In this document: positions 1 through 8,935 of the stretch, one piece after another
How the letters are laid out: each line of letters starts with the position of its first letter
How positions within the stretch are numbered: the stretch's first letter is position 1
Source of the DNA: Paludisphaera borealis
Lineage (GTDB): Bacteria; Planctomycetota; Planctomycetia; Isosphaerales; Isosphaeraceae
Length of the DNA stretch: 64,000 nt
Assembly: GCF_001956985.1 (NCBI RefSeq)
Contig: NZ_CP019082.1
Span: 4,402,001 to 4,466,000 of the forward strand
Reading direction: 5' to 3'
Notes under the pieces: model-generated
Seen by the model: only the letters and a program-made list of their open reading frames with translations
Databases searched by the model: none
What the model was told of the DNA's origin: nothing
Program-made: the position numbers and the translations under genes

Positions 1-348
1 CCATCGCTCTGCCGGGAGAGCCAGGGGCTGGTCGCTGTGGAGGCGATGATCAACGGCGTTCCCGTCGTCGCCGGCGACCGGGGCGCCCTCCCCGAAACCC
101 TCGGCGCGGCCGGCGTCGTCCTGCCGCTCCCGGAACGGCTCACGCCGTTCACGCGCGAACTACCTTCCGCCGAGGAGGTCGACCCCTGGGTCGATGCGAT
201 CATCCGCCTCTGGGACGACGCCGGCGCGTGCGACGACCTCGCGCGCCGGGGACTCGCCGAGGCCGATCGTTGGGCCCCCGCCGTGCTTGAGCCTCGTTAC
301 GCGAGGTTCTTCAACGAGGTCCGAGCCGGCGGGAGACCTTTGAATTGA
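1..348 (+). CDS. Glycosyltransferase family 1-like protein, C-terminal fragment
   Basis: The frame is open from the first base of the window, so the N-terminal part lies outside it. The visible 115 residues hold the signature of the C-terminal (nucleotide-sugar binding) Rossmann domain of GT-B glycosyltransferases: an E-S-x-G-L-x-x-x-E-A-M segment followed by NGVPVVAGDRGALPE, where the two glutamates normally contact the sugar and ribose of the donor. The tail is a helical segment ending in a phenylalanine-rich stretch, which is common in this family. The acceptor and sugar donor cannot be told from this fragment. The gene probably acts in polysaccharide or cell-envelope glycan synthesis in the cytoplasm. 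Confidence 0.8.
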   Translation, partial: PSLCRESQGLVAVEAMINGVPVVAGDRGALPETLGAAGVVLPLPERLTPFTRELPSAEEVDPWVDAIIRLWDDAGACDDLARRGLAEADRWAPAVLEPRYARFFNEVRAGGRPLN

Positions 349-543
349 ATCCGCCGCGATGATCCGGGTCGTCTCCGCCTCCGCCCAAGACACCCCGATT
401 CTTCACCGGCCGTTGCGTTGAACTCGCCCAGGGGATCGAGTCCAATGGAGTTCCGGCCGCCCCCTCGCAGCCGGAACGCGCGACGTCGATGAGTCGCGCG
501 TCACACCCGAATGATTCACTCCTCGATTCACTGGAAAATACTG

Positions 544-1677
544 ATGCACATGCTTCGTTGGATGATCGCGGCTGTGGCGATTGCTGGGCCGGCGGCTCGG
601 GCGTGGAGCGACGAGCCCGAGGCCGCGCGGGCGAAGGCGCCGACAAAGACGAAGAACGTGATCTTGGTGATCAGCGACGGCCTGCGGTGGCAGGAAGTCT
701 TCGGCGGCGCCGAGCTTTCGCTGATCAGCAAGAAGGACGGCGGCGTGTCGGACGTCGACGGCCTGAACCGCACGTTCGGCCAGGCGACCCCCGCCGAGCG
801 CCGCGAGGCGCTCTTGCCGTTCATCACCAACGTGGTCGCCAAGCAGGGCCGGCTGTTCGGCGACGTCGGCAGCGAGAGCAAGGTCACCAACGGGATGAAT
901 TTCTCGTACCCGGGCTACAACGAGGTTTTCGCCGGCTACGGCGACCCCCGGATCGACAGCAACGACGATTTCCCCAACCCCAACGTCACGGTCTTCGAGT
1001 GGCTCAACAACAAGGACGCGTTCCGCGACAAGGTTGCCGCGTTCGGCTCGTGGAACCGCTTCACGGCCATCCTCAACCGCGAGCGCAGCAAGCTCAAAAT
1101 CGTCGCCTGCTGGGAGCCCCCCACCGGCCCGAACCTCACGCCCCAGGAAAAACTGCTCGGCGACGTGATCGCCAACACGCACCGGCTCTGGAGTGACTGC
1201 GCTTACGACTCGTTCACCTTCTTCGCGGCGCACGAGCACCTCAAGCGGGAGCGTCCCCGCGTGATGTTCGTGGGCTTCGGCGAGACCGACGAGTTCGCCC
1301 ACGCCGGCCAGTACGACCACTACTTGCGGTCGGCGAACAAGTTCGACCAGTACGTCAAGACGCTCTGGGAGACCGTGCAGTCGCTGCCTGAATACCGCGA
1401 CCAGACCACGATCATCCTCACCGCCGACCACGGCCGCGGCGACGCGCCCGTCGATTGGAAAAGCCACGGCGCGAAGGTCAAGGGCGCCGAGCGGATCTGG
1501 ATCGGCGTCCTCGGCCCCGACACCCCGCCGAGCGACGGCAAGCCGCTTCCGAAGGCCGACCAGAACCAGATCGCCGCGACCATCGCCGCCCTCGTTGGCG
1601 AGGACTACAACGCCTTTCAGCCCAAGGCCGGCCCCGTCATCCCCACCGTCATCGCCCCCGTCGCCGTCGCCGAGTGA
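544..1677 (+). CDS. Secreted alkaline-phosphatase-superfamily (sulfatase/phosphoesterase-like) protein
   Basis: About 377 residues. An N-terminal hydrophobic stretch ending in an Ala-rich cleavage region (residues about 5-22) indicates export. The mature part starts with KNVILVISDGLRWQEVFGG, the first metal-binding strand of the alkaline phosphatase superfamily. It ends with the second metal motif TIILTADHGRGD, and a GETDEFAHAG segment lies between them. These are the landmarks of metal-dependent phosphoesterases and sulfatases, but I cannot assign the substrate. The ATG at 544 is chosen over one at 511 because a purine-rich GGAAAA lies just upstream and the signal peptide then has normal length. 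It stands alone, with no obvious operon partner. Confidence 0.8.
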   Translation: MHMLRWMIAAVAIAGPAARAWSDEPEAARAKAPTKTKNVILVISDGLRWQEVFGGAELSLISKKDGGVSDVDGLNRTFGQATPAERREALLPFITNVVAKQGRLFGDVGSESKVTNGMNFSYPGYNEVFAGYGDPRIDSNDDFPNPNVTVFEWLNNKDAFRDKVAAFGSWNRFTAILNRERSKLKIVACWEPPTGPNLTPQEKLLGDVIANTHRLWSDCAYDSFTFFAAHEHLKRERPRVMFVGFGETDEFAHAGQYDHYLRSANKFDQYVKTLWETVQSLPEYRDQTTIILTADHGRGDAPVDWKSHGAKVKGAERIWIGVLGPDTPPSDGKPLPKADQNQIAATIAALVGEDYNAFQPKAGPVIPTVIAPVAVAE

Positions 1678-1857
1678 CGCGAATCCAACGTGAACGCGCG
1701 GGGCGGCCGTGGGGCGAATCGCTCCTCCACGACCGCCCTTCGTCATTTCGAAGCCCAGGGACGGACGGCCCGGGAGAAAAGTTGTATGAAATCGGCCTCG
1801 ATCGGGGAATAGTCAGTGTAGACCGAGAGTCGTCGGCCGCCAGGGAGGGGCAACACC

Positions 1858-3186
1858 ATGTCGATAGCGAGTCGGAACGGGTTGATCGTCAGGGACTTCC
1901 AGTCGCTGTTCTCCTCCGGAGCGCTCGGCGGCCTCTCGGACGGGCAACTGGTGGAACGCTACGTGGCCCGGCGCGAAGAGGCCGTCTTCGAGGCGATCGT
2001 CGAGCGCCACGGGGCGATGGTCTGGGGTGTCTGCCGGCGGGTCTTGCGGGATCATCACGACGCCGAGGACGCCTTCCAGGCGACCTTCCTCGTCCTCGCC
2101 CGCAAGGCGTCCTCGATCATGCCAAGGGAGATGGTCGGCAACTGGCTCCACGGAGTCGCCTACCAGACCGCCGCAAGGGCGCGGGGGGCGACGTTCAAGC
2201 GGCGCGGCAGGGAGAGGCAGGTTCCGGAGATGCCCGAGATCGAAGCGGACCCCCGTGAAGCCTGGGACGATCTTCTGCCGTTGCTCGACCAGGAGTTGAG
2301 CCGACTGCCCGAGAAGTACCGGATTCCCATCGTCCTCTGCGACCTCGAAGGGAAGACCCACCGGGAAGCGGCCGAGCAACTCAAATGGCCCATCGGGACG
2401 GTCTCGGGACGGCTGTCGAGAGGCAGGGCGATGCTCGCGGGGCGAATGGCCCGCCACGGCCTGACGCTCTCGGGCCCCGCACTGGCGATGCATTTGTCTC
2501 AGAATTCGGCGTCGGCCGGAGTGCCGGCGTCGTTGATCGCATCCACAACGAAAGCGGCTGCCGGCGTCGTCGTCTCGGCCAAGGTCGCCGCACTGACGGA
2601 AGGAGTGCTGAAAGCGATGTTGATATCCAAGCTCAAAATTGCAACCGCGACACTGGCGACGCTGATGGTCCTCGGGGCCGCCGGCGCGGGGGCGATCGGC
2701 CAGGGCCCGCTGACCGAAGCGCCACGCCCGCCGCAGGGCGTCAGGGAGGCCGGGTCGACGTTCGGCGGGATGGCGATTCAAGGCGGCGCCGACCGCCGAC
2801 AGGGCCTCGATCCCAAGGAGGAGATGAAGAAGCTCGAAGGGACCTGGGCGATCACGGATATGGCCGACGCCACCGCCGAGCAGAAGGGCAAGGGCTTAGG
2901 CAGGGTCGTCATCAAGGGCGACAAGATGATCGTGAAGATGCTTGGCTCGGACCCTGGGACCAACTTCTCCATCTCCGTCGACCCGAGCAAGAGCCCTAAG
3001 GTCATCAGCATGTTCTTGCTGAACGAGAAGATGGAGGAAAACGAACTCGAGCCGATCCGACTCGGGATTTATGAGCTCAAGGGCGACACCCTGAAGTTCT
3101 GCGTCGGGATGGATCGCCCCGAGAATTTCGAGCTGAGACCCGACTCGCAGCGAGAGATGCTCGTCCTCAAGTGGGCGAAATGGTAG
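1858..3186 (+). CDS. ECF-type sigma factor fused to a membrane segment and TIGR03067-like domain
   Basis: 442 residues, against about 180-200 for a plain ECF sigma factor. Residues about 35-95 are sigma region 2 (VERHGAMVWGVCRRVLRDHH, then DAEDAFQATFLVLARKA). Residues about 145-195 are region 4 with the helix-turn-helix (LPEKYRIPIVLCDLEGKTHR, then TVSGRLSRGRAML). A hydrophobic stretch near residues 257-282 could cross the membrane. The last 115 residues start with KKLEGTWAITDMADA and resemble TIGR03067, a small domain mostly found in planctomycetes. The layout suggests a sigma factor tethered to the membrane with an extracytoplasmic sensor or ligand-binding module. That role is inference. The ATG at 1858 follows AGGGAGGGGCAACACC, a strong ribosome binding site. 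Confidence 0.85.
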   Translation: MSIASRNGLIVRDFQSLFSSGALGGLSDGQLVERYVARREEAVFEAIVERHGAMVWGVCRRVLRDHHDAEDAFQATFLVLARKASSIMPREMVGNWLHGVAYQTAARARGATFKRRGRERQVPEMPEIEADPREAWDDLLPLLDQELSRLPEKYRIPIVLCDLEGKTHREAAEQLKWPIGTVSGRLSRGRAMLAGRMARHGLTLSGPALAMHLSQNSASAGVPASLIASTTKAAAGVVVSAKVAALTEGVLKAMLISKLKIATATLATLMVLGAAGAGAIGQGPLTEAPRPPQGVREAGSTFGGMAIQGGADRRQGLDPKEEMKKLEGTWAITDMADATAEQKGKGLGRVVIKGDKMIVKMLGSDPGTNFSISVDPSKSPKVISMFLLNEKMEENELEPIRLGIYELKGDTLKFCVGMDRPENFELRPDSQREMLVLKWAKW

Positions 3187-3214
3187 CCGCCCCACCGAAC
3201 AGACAACGGCGGGT

Positions 3215-3610
3215 TTACGCGAGGTTCAGTTGCCAGGAAGGGCCGAAGCGGTCCTTGACCCAGCCGAACCGCTTGCTGAACCCGTAGTTGTCGAGCGGCA
3301 TGAGGACCTGCCCGCCTTCCGAGAGCCGCCGGAAGGCTTCTTCGAGCTCGGCCTCGCTCTCGCAATCGACGAACAGCGAGATCGACGGCGTGAACGTGAA
3401 GCCGTGTTTCACCGGGCTGTCCATGCACTGGAAATCCCGCCCGGCCAGCGTGAAGGCCGCGATCTTGATCGAGCCCTCCGCTCCATGCTCGCCGGGGCCG
3501 TATTTCACGACGTGCTGGACCGCCGAGTTCGCGAACAGCGAAACGTAGAAGTTCATCGCCTCCTCGGCGACGCCTTCGAACATCAGATGCGTTTTGATCT
3601 TGCTGGCCAT
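3215..3610 (-). CDS. VOC-family (PhnB/glyoxalase-like) protein
   Basis: 131 residues. The protein begins with MASKIKTHLMFEGVAEEAMN and ends with GWVKDRFGPSWQLNLA, both characteristic of the PhnB-like subfamily of the vicinal oxygen chelate fold (often annotated as 3-demethylubiquinone-9 methyltransferase-like). The segment ISLFVDCESEAELEEAFRRL is the usual second beta-alpha unit. The substrate is unknown. The start is fixed by AAGGAGATCTGAGAGT directly upstream of the ATG at 3610; a longer reading to 3655 lacks such a site. It is transcribed opposite to its left-hand neighbour, and the two stops converge at about 3.2 kb. Confidence 0.85.
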   Translation of the reverse strand: MASKIKTHLMFEGVAEEAMNFYVSLFANSAVQHVVKYGPGEHGAEGSIKIAAFTLAGRDFQCMDSPVKHGFTFTPSISLFVDCESEAELEEAFRRLSEGGQVLMPLDNYGFSKRFGWVKDRFGPSWQLNLA

Positions 3611-3707
3611 ACTCTCAGATCTCCTTGTGTAGCCATTCTGAAACATATTTAGCAATAAGAACTTCTCCCGCGGGGAGAAGGATTTTTCGCACCGCCCGGT
3701 CCGCCAT

Positions 3708-5051
3708 TCAGCGGCTCTCGTCCACGAACTCGGCGAGGACGCGGCCGGTGGGGTTGTCGAGTTTGACGCCCAGCAGGTGGGCGGCGGTCGGGGCGACGTC
3801 GACGTTCTCGACGCTCGGCAGTTTCGCCCCGCGCTTGATCCCGGCGCCCGAGGCCACGAACAGGGCGTTCATCTTGGGCTCGGTCGACAGGTAGCCGTGC
3901 GAGCCGTTCTGCTTGTGCTCGGCGATCAGCGTATCGCCGTTGGTCGTGCCGCCGACCGAGTAGCCTTCCTTGGCCGCGATGATCATGTCGGCCATCCCCG
4001 GGTGGTCTTCAGGGCTCGGCAGGTGATAGCGGGCGAAATCGGCGGGATCGAGGACCGCGGCGACCCCTTCGGCGCCGTCGAACAGCCGGTGGACGGTCGC
4101 GCGGTCCTGGTCGACGGTGGCCGGGTCGATCAGGTAGACCATGCCGATCCCCCCTTCCGGAACAATATGAACGCGTGCCGAAGTGATGTTGCCGTCCTTC
4201 ACCTCGATCAGCCCTTCCTTGCGGAGCATGGCGTTCGGTCGGAGCGTCTTGGTCACCGCGATGAACCCGTGATCGGCCGTGACGAAGATTGCCGTCTTGT
4301 CGCGCAAGCCCGCGTCCTCGACCGCCTTGACCACTTGGCCGACCAGGCCGTCGAGGGTCGACGCCACGGCGCGGCCCTGGAGGGTGTTCGGGCCGTGCTG
4401 GTGGTGGGTCGAATCGAGTTCGAGCAGGTGGAGGACCAGCAGCCGGGGCTGCCGCTCGCGGATCAGCCGGCACGCGGTCTCGGTCCAGACCTGGTCATGG
4501 CCCGAGCCGCCGCCGCGCTCGAATTTCTCCATCAGCCCGGCCTGCTCGATCTCGGCCTTGAGTCGGGGCGTCGTGTGGGTGAACGCGCGGGGGACGTCCG
4601 GGAAGTTGTCGTCGATGCTCTCCGAGCCCGACGTGCACGGCCAGTTGATCGCCGCCGAGGTCATCCCCGCCTTCTTCACGACGTCGAACAGGAGCGGGAC
4701 GCGGACCAGCTCGGCCTGGGTCTTCTCCGGCGTGACGCTCGTCGGCTTGTTCGGCGCGTGCCGTTTGGGGACGCCGTTGTAGAGGACGCCGTGCTTCTCA
4801 GGATGCACGCCGGTCATCAGCGTCGTGTGGTTCGGCCAGGTCACCGACGGGTTCGAGACGTGCATCCCCTCGACCGTCGACGCGCCGGCGTCGCGGAGCC
4901 CACGGATCACCGGCAGCGAGACCTGCGGATCGTCCAGATAATACGCCGGGAAGCCGTCGAGCGTGATCACCACCACGTGCCGGTCCGACGCGGCCGACGC
5001 CTGGCCGACAGCCGCGAACAGCAACATTCCTGCACTCATCAATCGAAACAT
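3708..5051 (-). CDS. Secreted type I phosphodiesterase / nucleotide pyrophosphatase family protein
   Basis: 447 residues with a clear signal peptide (MFRLMSAGMLLFAAVGQASA). The mature protein has the alkaline-phosphatase-superfamily landmarks in ENPP order: HVVVITLDGFPAYYL (metal site), NPSVTWPNHTTLMTGVHPEK (the Thr of WPNHTTL region is the usual nucleophile environment), LLELDSTHHQHGP (second metal site) and FVTADHGF (third). A GSHGYLSTEPKMNALFVASG segment near the end matches ectonucleotide phosphodiesterases. It is expected to hydrolyse phosphodiesters or pyrophosphates outside the cytoplasm. It is the second superfamily member within 4 kb, but the two are only distantly alike. Confidence is high for family and low for substrate. 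Confidence 0.88.
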   Translation of the reverse strand: MFRLMSAGMLLFAAVGQASAASDRHVVVITLDGFPAYYLDDPQVSLPVIRGLRDAGASTVEGMHVSNPSVTWPNHTTLMTGVHPEKHGVLYNGVPKRHAPNKPTSVTPEKTQAELVRVPLLFDVVKKAGMTSAAINWPCTSGSESIDDNFPDVPRAFTHTTPRLKAEIEQAGLMEKFERGGGSGHDQVWTETACRLIRERQPRLLVLHLLELDSTHHQHGPNTLQGRAVASTLDGLVGQVVKAVEDAGLRDKTAIFVTADHGFIAVTKTLRPNAMLRKEGLIEVKDGNITSARVHIVPEGGIGMVYLIDPATVDQDRATVHRLFDGAEGVAAVLDPADFARYHLPSPEDHPGMADMIIAAKEGYSVGGTTNGDTLIAEHKQNGSHGYLSTEPKMNALFVASGAGIKRGAKLPSVENVDVAPTAAHLLGVKLDNPTGRVLAEFVDESR

Positions 5052-5294
5052 CGAGAACTCTCCGAGTCGAATTCGTCTGCGTGGACAACGGCCGAGGCCG
5101 CACGGTCGTCCGCAAGCCTACAGCGCATCGAATCACCGAGAAAGCCCCGGGCTGATCCTCTCCGAATCCTCTCGGATTCTTCTTGCGACGTCCCGGTTCG
5201 ACCATTACAGTTTTCCTTACAACTGTCCGAGTCTTCGCGGGTGCAGCCCGCTGGGGAATTTCGGGATTTCGTGGCGGCGAGGGGAGGCGGTTCG

Positions 5295-5927
5295 ATGCGC
5301 GTCCGGAACATGTTCGGCGGGGGCTTGTGCGCGGCGGCGCTGGTGGTGATGTTGGGAGCGGCGGCGGCTCCCGCCGGGGATTGGGACTTCGAGTCCGATG
5401 CGGTCGGCAAGCCGGCCAAGGGGTTCGCCACCGAGGTCGGCCGCTGGGAGGTCGCCCTGGACGGTGACAACCACGTCTTGGCCCAACTCGCCGAGAACGA
5501 GAATCGCGTGTTCAACGTGGCGCTCGTCGAGGGGACGAGCTTGAAGGACCTCGGCGTCTCGGTACGGGTGAAGCCGAAAGCCGGCAAGCTCGACCAGGGG
5601 GGCGGCGTGGTCTGGCGGGCGAAGGACAAGGACAACTACTACGTCGCGCGGTTCAACCCACTGGAAGACAACCTCCGGCTCTACAAGGTCGAGAACGGCA
5701 AGCGCACCCAGCTCGACCACGCCGACGCCCCCGGCGACCGCGACTGGCACACCCTGAAAATCACGATGCAAGGCCGCGAGATCACCGGCTGGCTCGACGG
5801 AAAGAAACTGCTCGTCGCTGAAGACTCGACCTTCCCCGACGCCGGCCGCATCGGCGTCTGGTCCAAGGCCGACGCGCAGTCGTACTTCGACGACCTTAAG
5901 GCCGAGGCCGTAAACTCGGCGAAATAG
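5295..5927 (+). CDS. Secreted DUF1080-like (3-keto-disaccharide hydrolase type) protein
   Basis: 210 residues. A signal peptide (MRVRNMFGGGLCAAALVVML and following Ala-rich stretch to about residue 26) is followed by GDWDFESDAVGKPAKGF, then a jelly-roll/concanavalin-like domain with KDNYYVARFNPLEDNLRLYK and GRIGVWSKADAQSYFDDL at the end. This is the pattern of the DUF1080 or LamG-like family, which is abundant in planctomycetes and probably binds or cleaves carbohydrate. The frame stays open upstream to about 3.8 kb, but that part is antisense to the phosphodiesterase. The ATG at 5295 is preceded by GGGGAGGCGG, which settles the start. Confidence 0.8.
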   Translation: MRVRNMFGGGLCAAALVVMLGAAAAPAGDWDFESDAVGKPAKGFATEVGRWEVALDGDNHVLAQLAENENRVFNVALVEGTSLKDLGVSVRVKPKAGKLDQGGGVVWRAKDKDNYYVARFNPLEDNLRLYKVENGKRTQLDHADAPGDRDWHTLKITMQGREITGWLDGKKLLVAEDSTFPDAGRIGVWSKADAQSYFDDLKAEAVNSAK

Positions 5928-5964
5928 CAATAAGGCCATGGCGTTCTGCGACGCATGGATCGAG

Positions 5965-6151
5965 ATACAAGCCCGACGCGCAAGCGAGTGCATCTCCTTG
6001 GAGCTAAATACAAGCCCGAAGCGCAAGCGAGTGCATCTCATTGGATCGAAATACAAACCCGATGCGTAAGCCAGGCGATCGCCTCGGGAATCTCGTCGGG
6101 GCCGGCGTCGACCGGCTGAATCATGCACTCGCTTGCGCTTCGGGCTTGTAT
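5965..6151. repeat. Palindromic intergenic repeat (family 1), local array with 43-bp period
   Basis: Three direct copies of one arm of the dispersed palindrome start at 5965, 6008 and 6051, exactly 43 bp apart (core GCCCGAAGCGCAAGCGAGTG; the third copy is diverged). One inverted arm follows at 6123-6151. The unit therefore seems to have been amplified on one side only. It fills the space between two plus-strand genes and has no coding signal. Confidence 0.85.
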
Positions 6152-6211
6152 CGGGGGCTCGAATCAAGCAATGCCTAAACGACTATTCCGCAAGGAACCG
6201 GAGTCGCCGAT

Positions 6212-7240
6212 ATGAAGAAACACCCGTCCGGATTCACTCTGATCGAGCTGTTGGTGGTGATCGCGATCATCGCCGTTCTGATCGCCTTGCTGCTTCCCGC
6301 GGTGCAATCGGCCCGCGAGGCGGCGCGGCGGATGCAGTGCATCAACAACCTCAAGCAGATGGGCTTGGGGCTGTCGAACTACGAGAGTTCCGTCGGCACG
6401 CTGCCGCCGTCGATGACGATGGCCGGCAAGGGGAACGTCGTCTCCTGGATCAGCGGCTGGAGCGCCCAGGCCCGGATTCTGCCGCACATGGAGGGGGGCA
6501 ACCTGTTCAACGCGGCGAATCTCAGCATCTGGAAAGAGGAGCCCCCGAACACGACGGTCGTCGCGTCGACGGTGGGGTTCTTCATCTGCCCGAGCGAAAT
6601 CCACCCCGAGCCCGCGCTCAAGGATTACGGTTACACGGGCGTGATCAACTACGGCTTCTGCATGGGCGACTGGTACGTCTTCGGCGGGATCGGCGCGCAG
6701 GACAACCGGACCGCGTTCAGCCACAACCGAGGGCGGCGGCTGGCGGCGATCACCGACGGCCTCAGCAATACGATCATGGCGGCCGAGGTCAAGGCATATC
6801 AGACCGCCTCGCACTGCAAGTTCTTCGGACTCTCGCAGATCAACGACCCCAACAACGTCCCGCCCTCCACCGCCTCCCCGAGCGTCGTGGCGCCCGAATA
6901 CAACAACGGCGCATGCCCGTTTTTCAACCTGTTCCACGTCGAATGGTCCGACGGCAACGTCCACGCCACCGGCTTCTCATCCGCCTGGCCCCCCAACTTC
7001 CGGATCGTCGGGACCAGGGCGGACAACCTCGGTGCCGAGCTTGACCTCAACGGCGTCAATGACGAAAACGGTGGCCCGACCTTCGCCGCCATCACCTCCC
7101 GGAGCTACCACCCCGGCGGCGTCAACGTCCTGTTCGGCGACGGCAGCGCCCGGTTCATCAAGAGCACCATCGCCGGCCCCGTCTGGCGCGCCCTCGGCTC
7201 CATCGCCGGCGGCGAGGTCGTCTCCAGCGACTCGTACTGA
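6212..7240 (+). CDS. DUF1559 pseudopilin-like protein, copy 1
   Basis: 342 residues. The N-terminus has a prepilin cleavage and methylation signal ([20 protein letters not shown]) with the Phe right after the cleavage Gly and the conserved Glu at +5. The hallmark [17 protein letters not shown] and [14 protein letters not shown] segments of DUF1559 follow, and the end has [20 protein letters not shown]. The family is hugely expanded in planctomycetes. The proteins should be processed by a prepilin peptidase and sit in a type II secretion or pilus-like structure, but their role is not established. It has a sister gene 200 bp downstream with the same length and many identical blocks, so the pair arose by tandem duplication. 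A GGAACCGGAG stretch precedes the ATG. Confidence 0.95.
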   Translation: MKKHPSGFTLIELLVVIAIIAVLIALLLPAVQSAREAARRMQCINNLKQMGLGLSNYESSVGTLPPSMTMAGKGNVVSWISGWSAQARILPHMEGGNLFNAANLSIWKEEPPNTTVVASTVGFFICPSEIHPEPALKDYGYTGVINYGFCMGDWYVFGGIGAQDNRTAFSHNRGRRLAAITDGLSNTIMAAEVKAYQTASHCKFFGLSQINDPNNVPPSTASPSVVAPEYNNGACPFFNLFHVEWSDGNVHATGFSSAWPPNFRIVGTRADNLGAELDLNGVNDENGGPTFAAITSRSYHPGGVNVLFGDGSARFIKSTIAGPVWRALGSIAGGEVVSSDSY

Positions 7241-7439
7241 CCACGTACAAACGCCGCCATGGACAATCCTCCGTCGTGCGTGGACAACGTCCAGCCGCGG
7301 CGCAAGCTTAATTAATTTTCAGAATAGGCATAAGTTCATGTCACGAACCTGATTGCTCGTCGGTCGGGACGACGGCACCGTGTTTGCACTGACGCCCTGA
7401 TGCTCACAACGCCGTGATCTCCTTTCGGGGCCGACCGAT

Positions 7440-8462
7440 ATGAAACGTTCGCGCGGGTTCACTCTGATCGAGTTGTTGGTGGTGATCGCGATCATCGCCG
7501 TATTGATCGCACTGTTGCTGCCGGCGGTGCAGTCGGCGCGTGAGGCGGCGCGGCGGATCCAGTGCACGAACAACCTCAAGCAGCTCGGGCTGGCGCTGCA
7601 CAATTACTTGAGCGTCAACAGCGCCCTGCCGATGGCGCTGACGATTCAGGGCAAGGGCCAGGTGGTCCAGTGGACCAACTCGTGGGGGCCGTACGCGCGG
7701 GTGTTGCCGTACTCGGAGCAGGGGAACCTGTTCAACAACATCAATTTCGCCGTCGACATGCAGACGCCGCCGAACACGACGGCGACGGCGAACGTGATCT
7801 CGTTCATCATCTGCCCGAGCGAGGTCAAGCCGCCGGTCCGAATCGTCACTGGAGGCGGCTACGGGATCGCTACGTATGGATTCGTTGAGGGCGATTGGTT
7901 CGTATGGGGAGGGTTCGACAACCCGATGCGCAACCGGAGCGCGTTCGGCGTGAACCAGAGCCGCAGCCTGGCGGAGTTCACCGACGGCACGAGCAACACG
8001 CTGTTCATGTCGGAGGGCAAGGCGTACCTGACGTACTACCGCGACTGCCCGACGTTCAGCCAGGTCAACGACCCGAACAACGTCCCGCCCCCCACCGCCG
8101 ATCCGAAGTCGATCGTCCCAGAATACCAGAGCGGCTGCGTGATCCGCCTGGACGAGGGGCGGACACAGTGGTTCGAGTCGGGCGTCCATCACAACGGCCT
8201 CACCACGGCCTGGCCCCCCAACAAGAAGACTCCGGGCGGGCCCGGCAACATTTACGCCGATATCGACATCAATTGCAGCCGCGAGAAGCTAGGCCGGCCG
8301 TCGTTCGCCGCCGTCACGGCCCGAAGCTACCACCCCGGCGGCGTCAACGCGATGCTCGGCGACGGCTCGGTTCGGTTCGTCAAGGATTCGATCAACGGCT
8401 TCACCTGGCGGGCGCTCGGCAGCGTCGCCGGCGGGGAAGTCATCAGCGCCGACAGCTTCTGA
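7440..8462 (+). CDS. DUF1559 pseudopilin-like protein, copy 2
   Basis: 340 residues with the same plan as the gene before it: prepilin signal [20 protein letters not shown] at residues 6-25, [17 protein letters not shown], then [14 protein letters not shown] and the terminal [20 protein letters not shown]. The middle blocks ([20 protein letters not shown] against [20 protein letters not shown] in copy 1) show close paralogy. It is followed after 17 bp by a lipoprotein gene and is probably co-transcribed with it. The ATG is preceded by AGGAGAT-type sequence on a region reading CTCCTTTCGGGGCCGACCGAT, so the ribosome site is not strong. Confidence 0.95.
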   Translation: MKRSRGFTLIELLVVIAIIAVLIALLLPAVQSAREAARRIQCTNNLKQLGLALHNYLSVNSALPMALTIQGKGQVVQWTNSWGPYARVLPYSEQGNLFNNINFAVDMQTPPNTTATANVISFIICPSEVKPPVRIVTGGGYGIATYGFVEGDWFVWGGFDNPMRNRSAFGVNQSRSLAEFTDGTSNTLFMSEGKAYLTYYRDCPTFSQVNDPNNVPPPTADPKSIVPEYQSGCVIRLDEGRTQWFESGVHHNGLTTAWPPNKKTPGGPGNIYADIDINCSREKLGRPSFAAVTARSYHPGGVNAMLGDGSVRFVKDSINGFTWRALGSVAGGEVISADSF

Positions 8463-8479
8463 CGAACAAGGATCGACCG

Positions 8480-8872
8480 ATGCATCGCTTCCATTTCCTC
8501 GCGTCGTCGATCGCGCTCGTCGCGCTGCTCCTGACGGCCGCCGGCTGCGGCGGGGCAGGGGCTTCCGCCTCGGCCCCGTCGCACGACGACGCTCTTCAGC
8601 ACGTCCGCTCGGCCCTCGACGCTTGGAAGGGGGGCAAGGTCAAAGACCTGGCGACGGCCCAGCCGCCGATCCGGTTCGTCGACCCCGACCAGGCTGCCGG
8701 CGCAAAGCTCGACGACTACAAGATCGGCGACGCCCCCGCCACCGTGGCTCACGTCGTCGACGTCCCCGTCGAGCTGACTCTCACCGACAAGAAACGTAAG
8801 ACGCGCACCCTCTCGACCGCTTTCCAGGTCGTCGCCGAACCCGGCGTGTCGGTCCTGCGCAACGACCCGTGA
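8480..8872 (+). CDS. Small secreted lipoprotein linked to DUF1559 gene
   Basis: 130 residues. A hydrophobic signal ends in LLLTAAGCGG, a usable lipobox with Cys near residue 23. The rest is a compact soluble domain (SHDDALQHVRSALDAWKGGK at its start, VSVLRNDP at its end) without a motif I recognise. The gene starts 17 bp after the DUF1559 stop, so the pair is very likely an operon. A comparable DUF1559-lipoprotein pair occurs at 12.8-14.1 kb, suggesting that the lipoprotein serves the pseudopilin system. That link is inferred from order only. Confidence 0.75.
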   Translation: MHRFHFLASSIALVALLLTAAGCGGAGASASAPSHDDALQHVRSALDAWKGGKVKDLATAQPPIRFVDPDQAAGAKLDDYKIGDAPATVAHVVDVPVELTLTDKKRKTRTLSTAFQVVAEPGVSVLRNDP

Positions 8873-8935
8873 TCCGGGGGCCGGGACGGCGGATCCGACG
8901 CCGCCGAGACGTGCAATCCGACGATTCGGCCGTCG

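Noticed and set aside
3777-5294. N-terminal extension of the DUF1080-like gene
   Set aside because: The upstream part is antisense to the phosphodiesterase. The ATG at 5295 has the ribosome site and the signal peptide.
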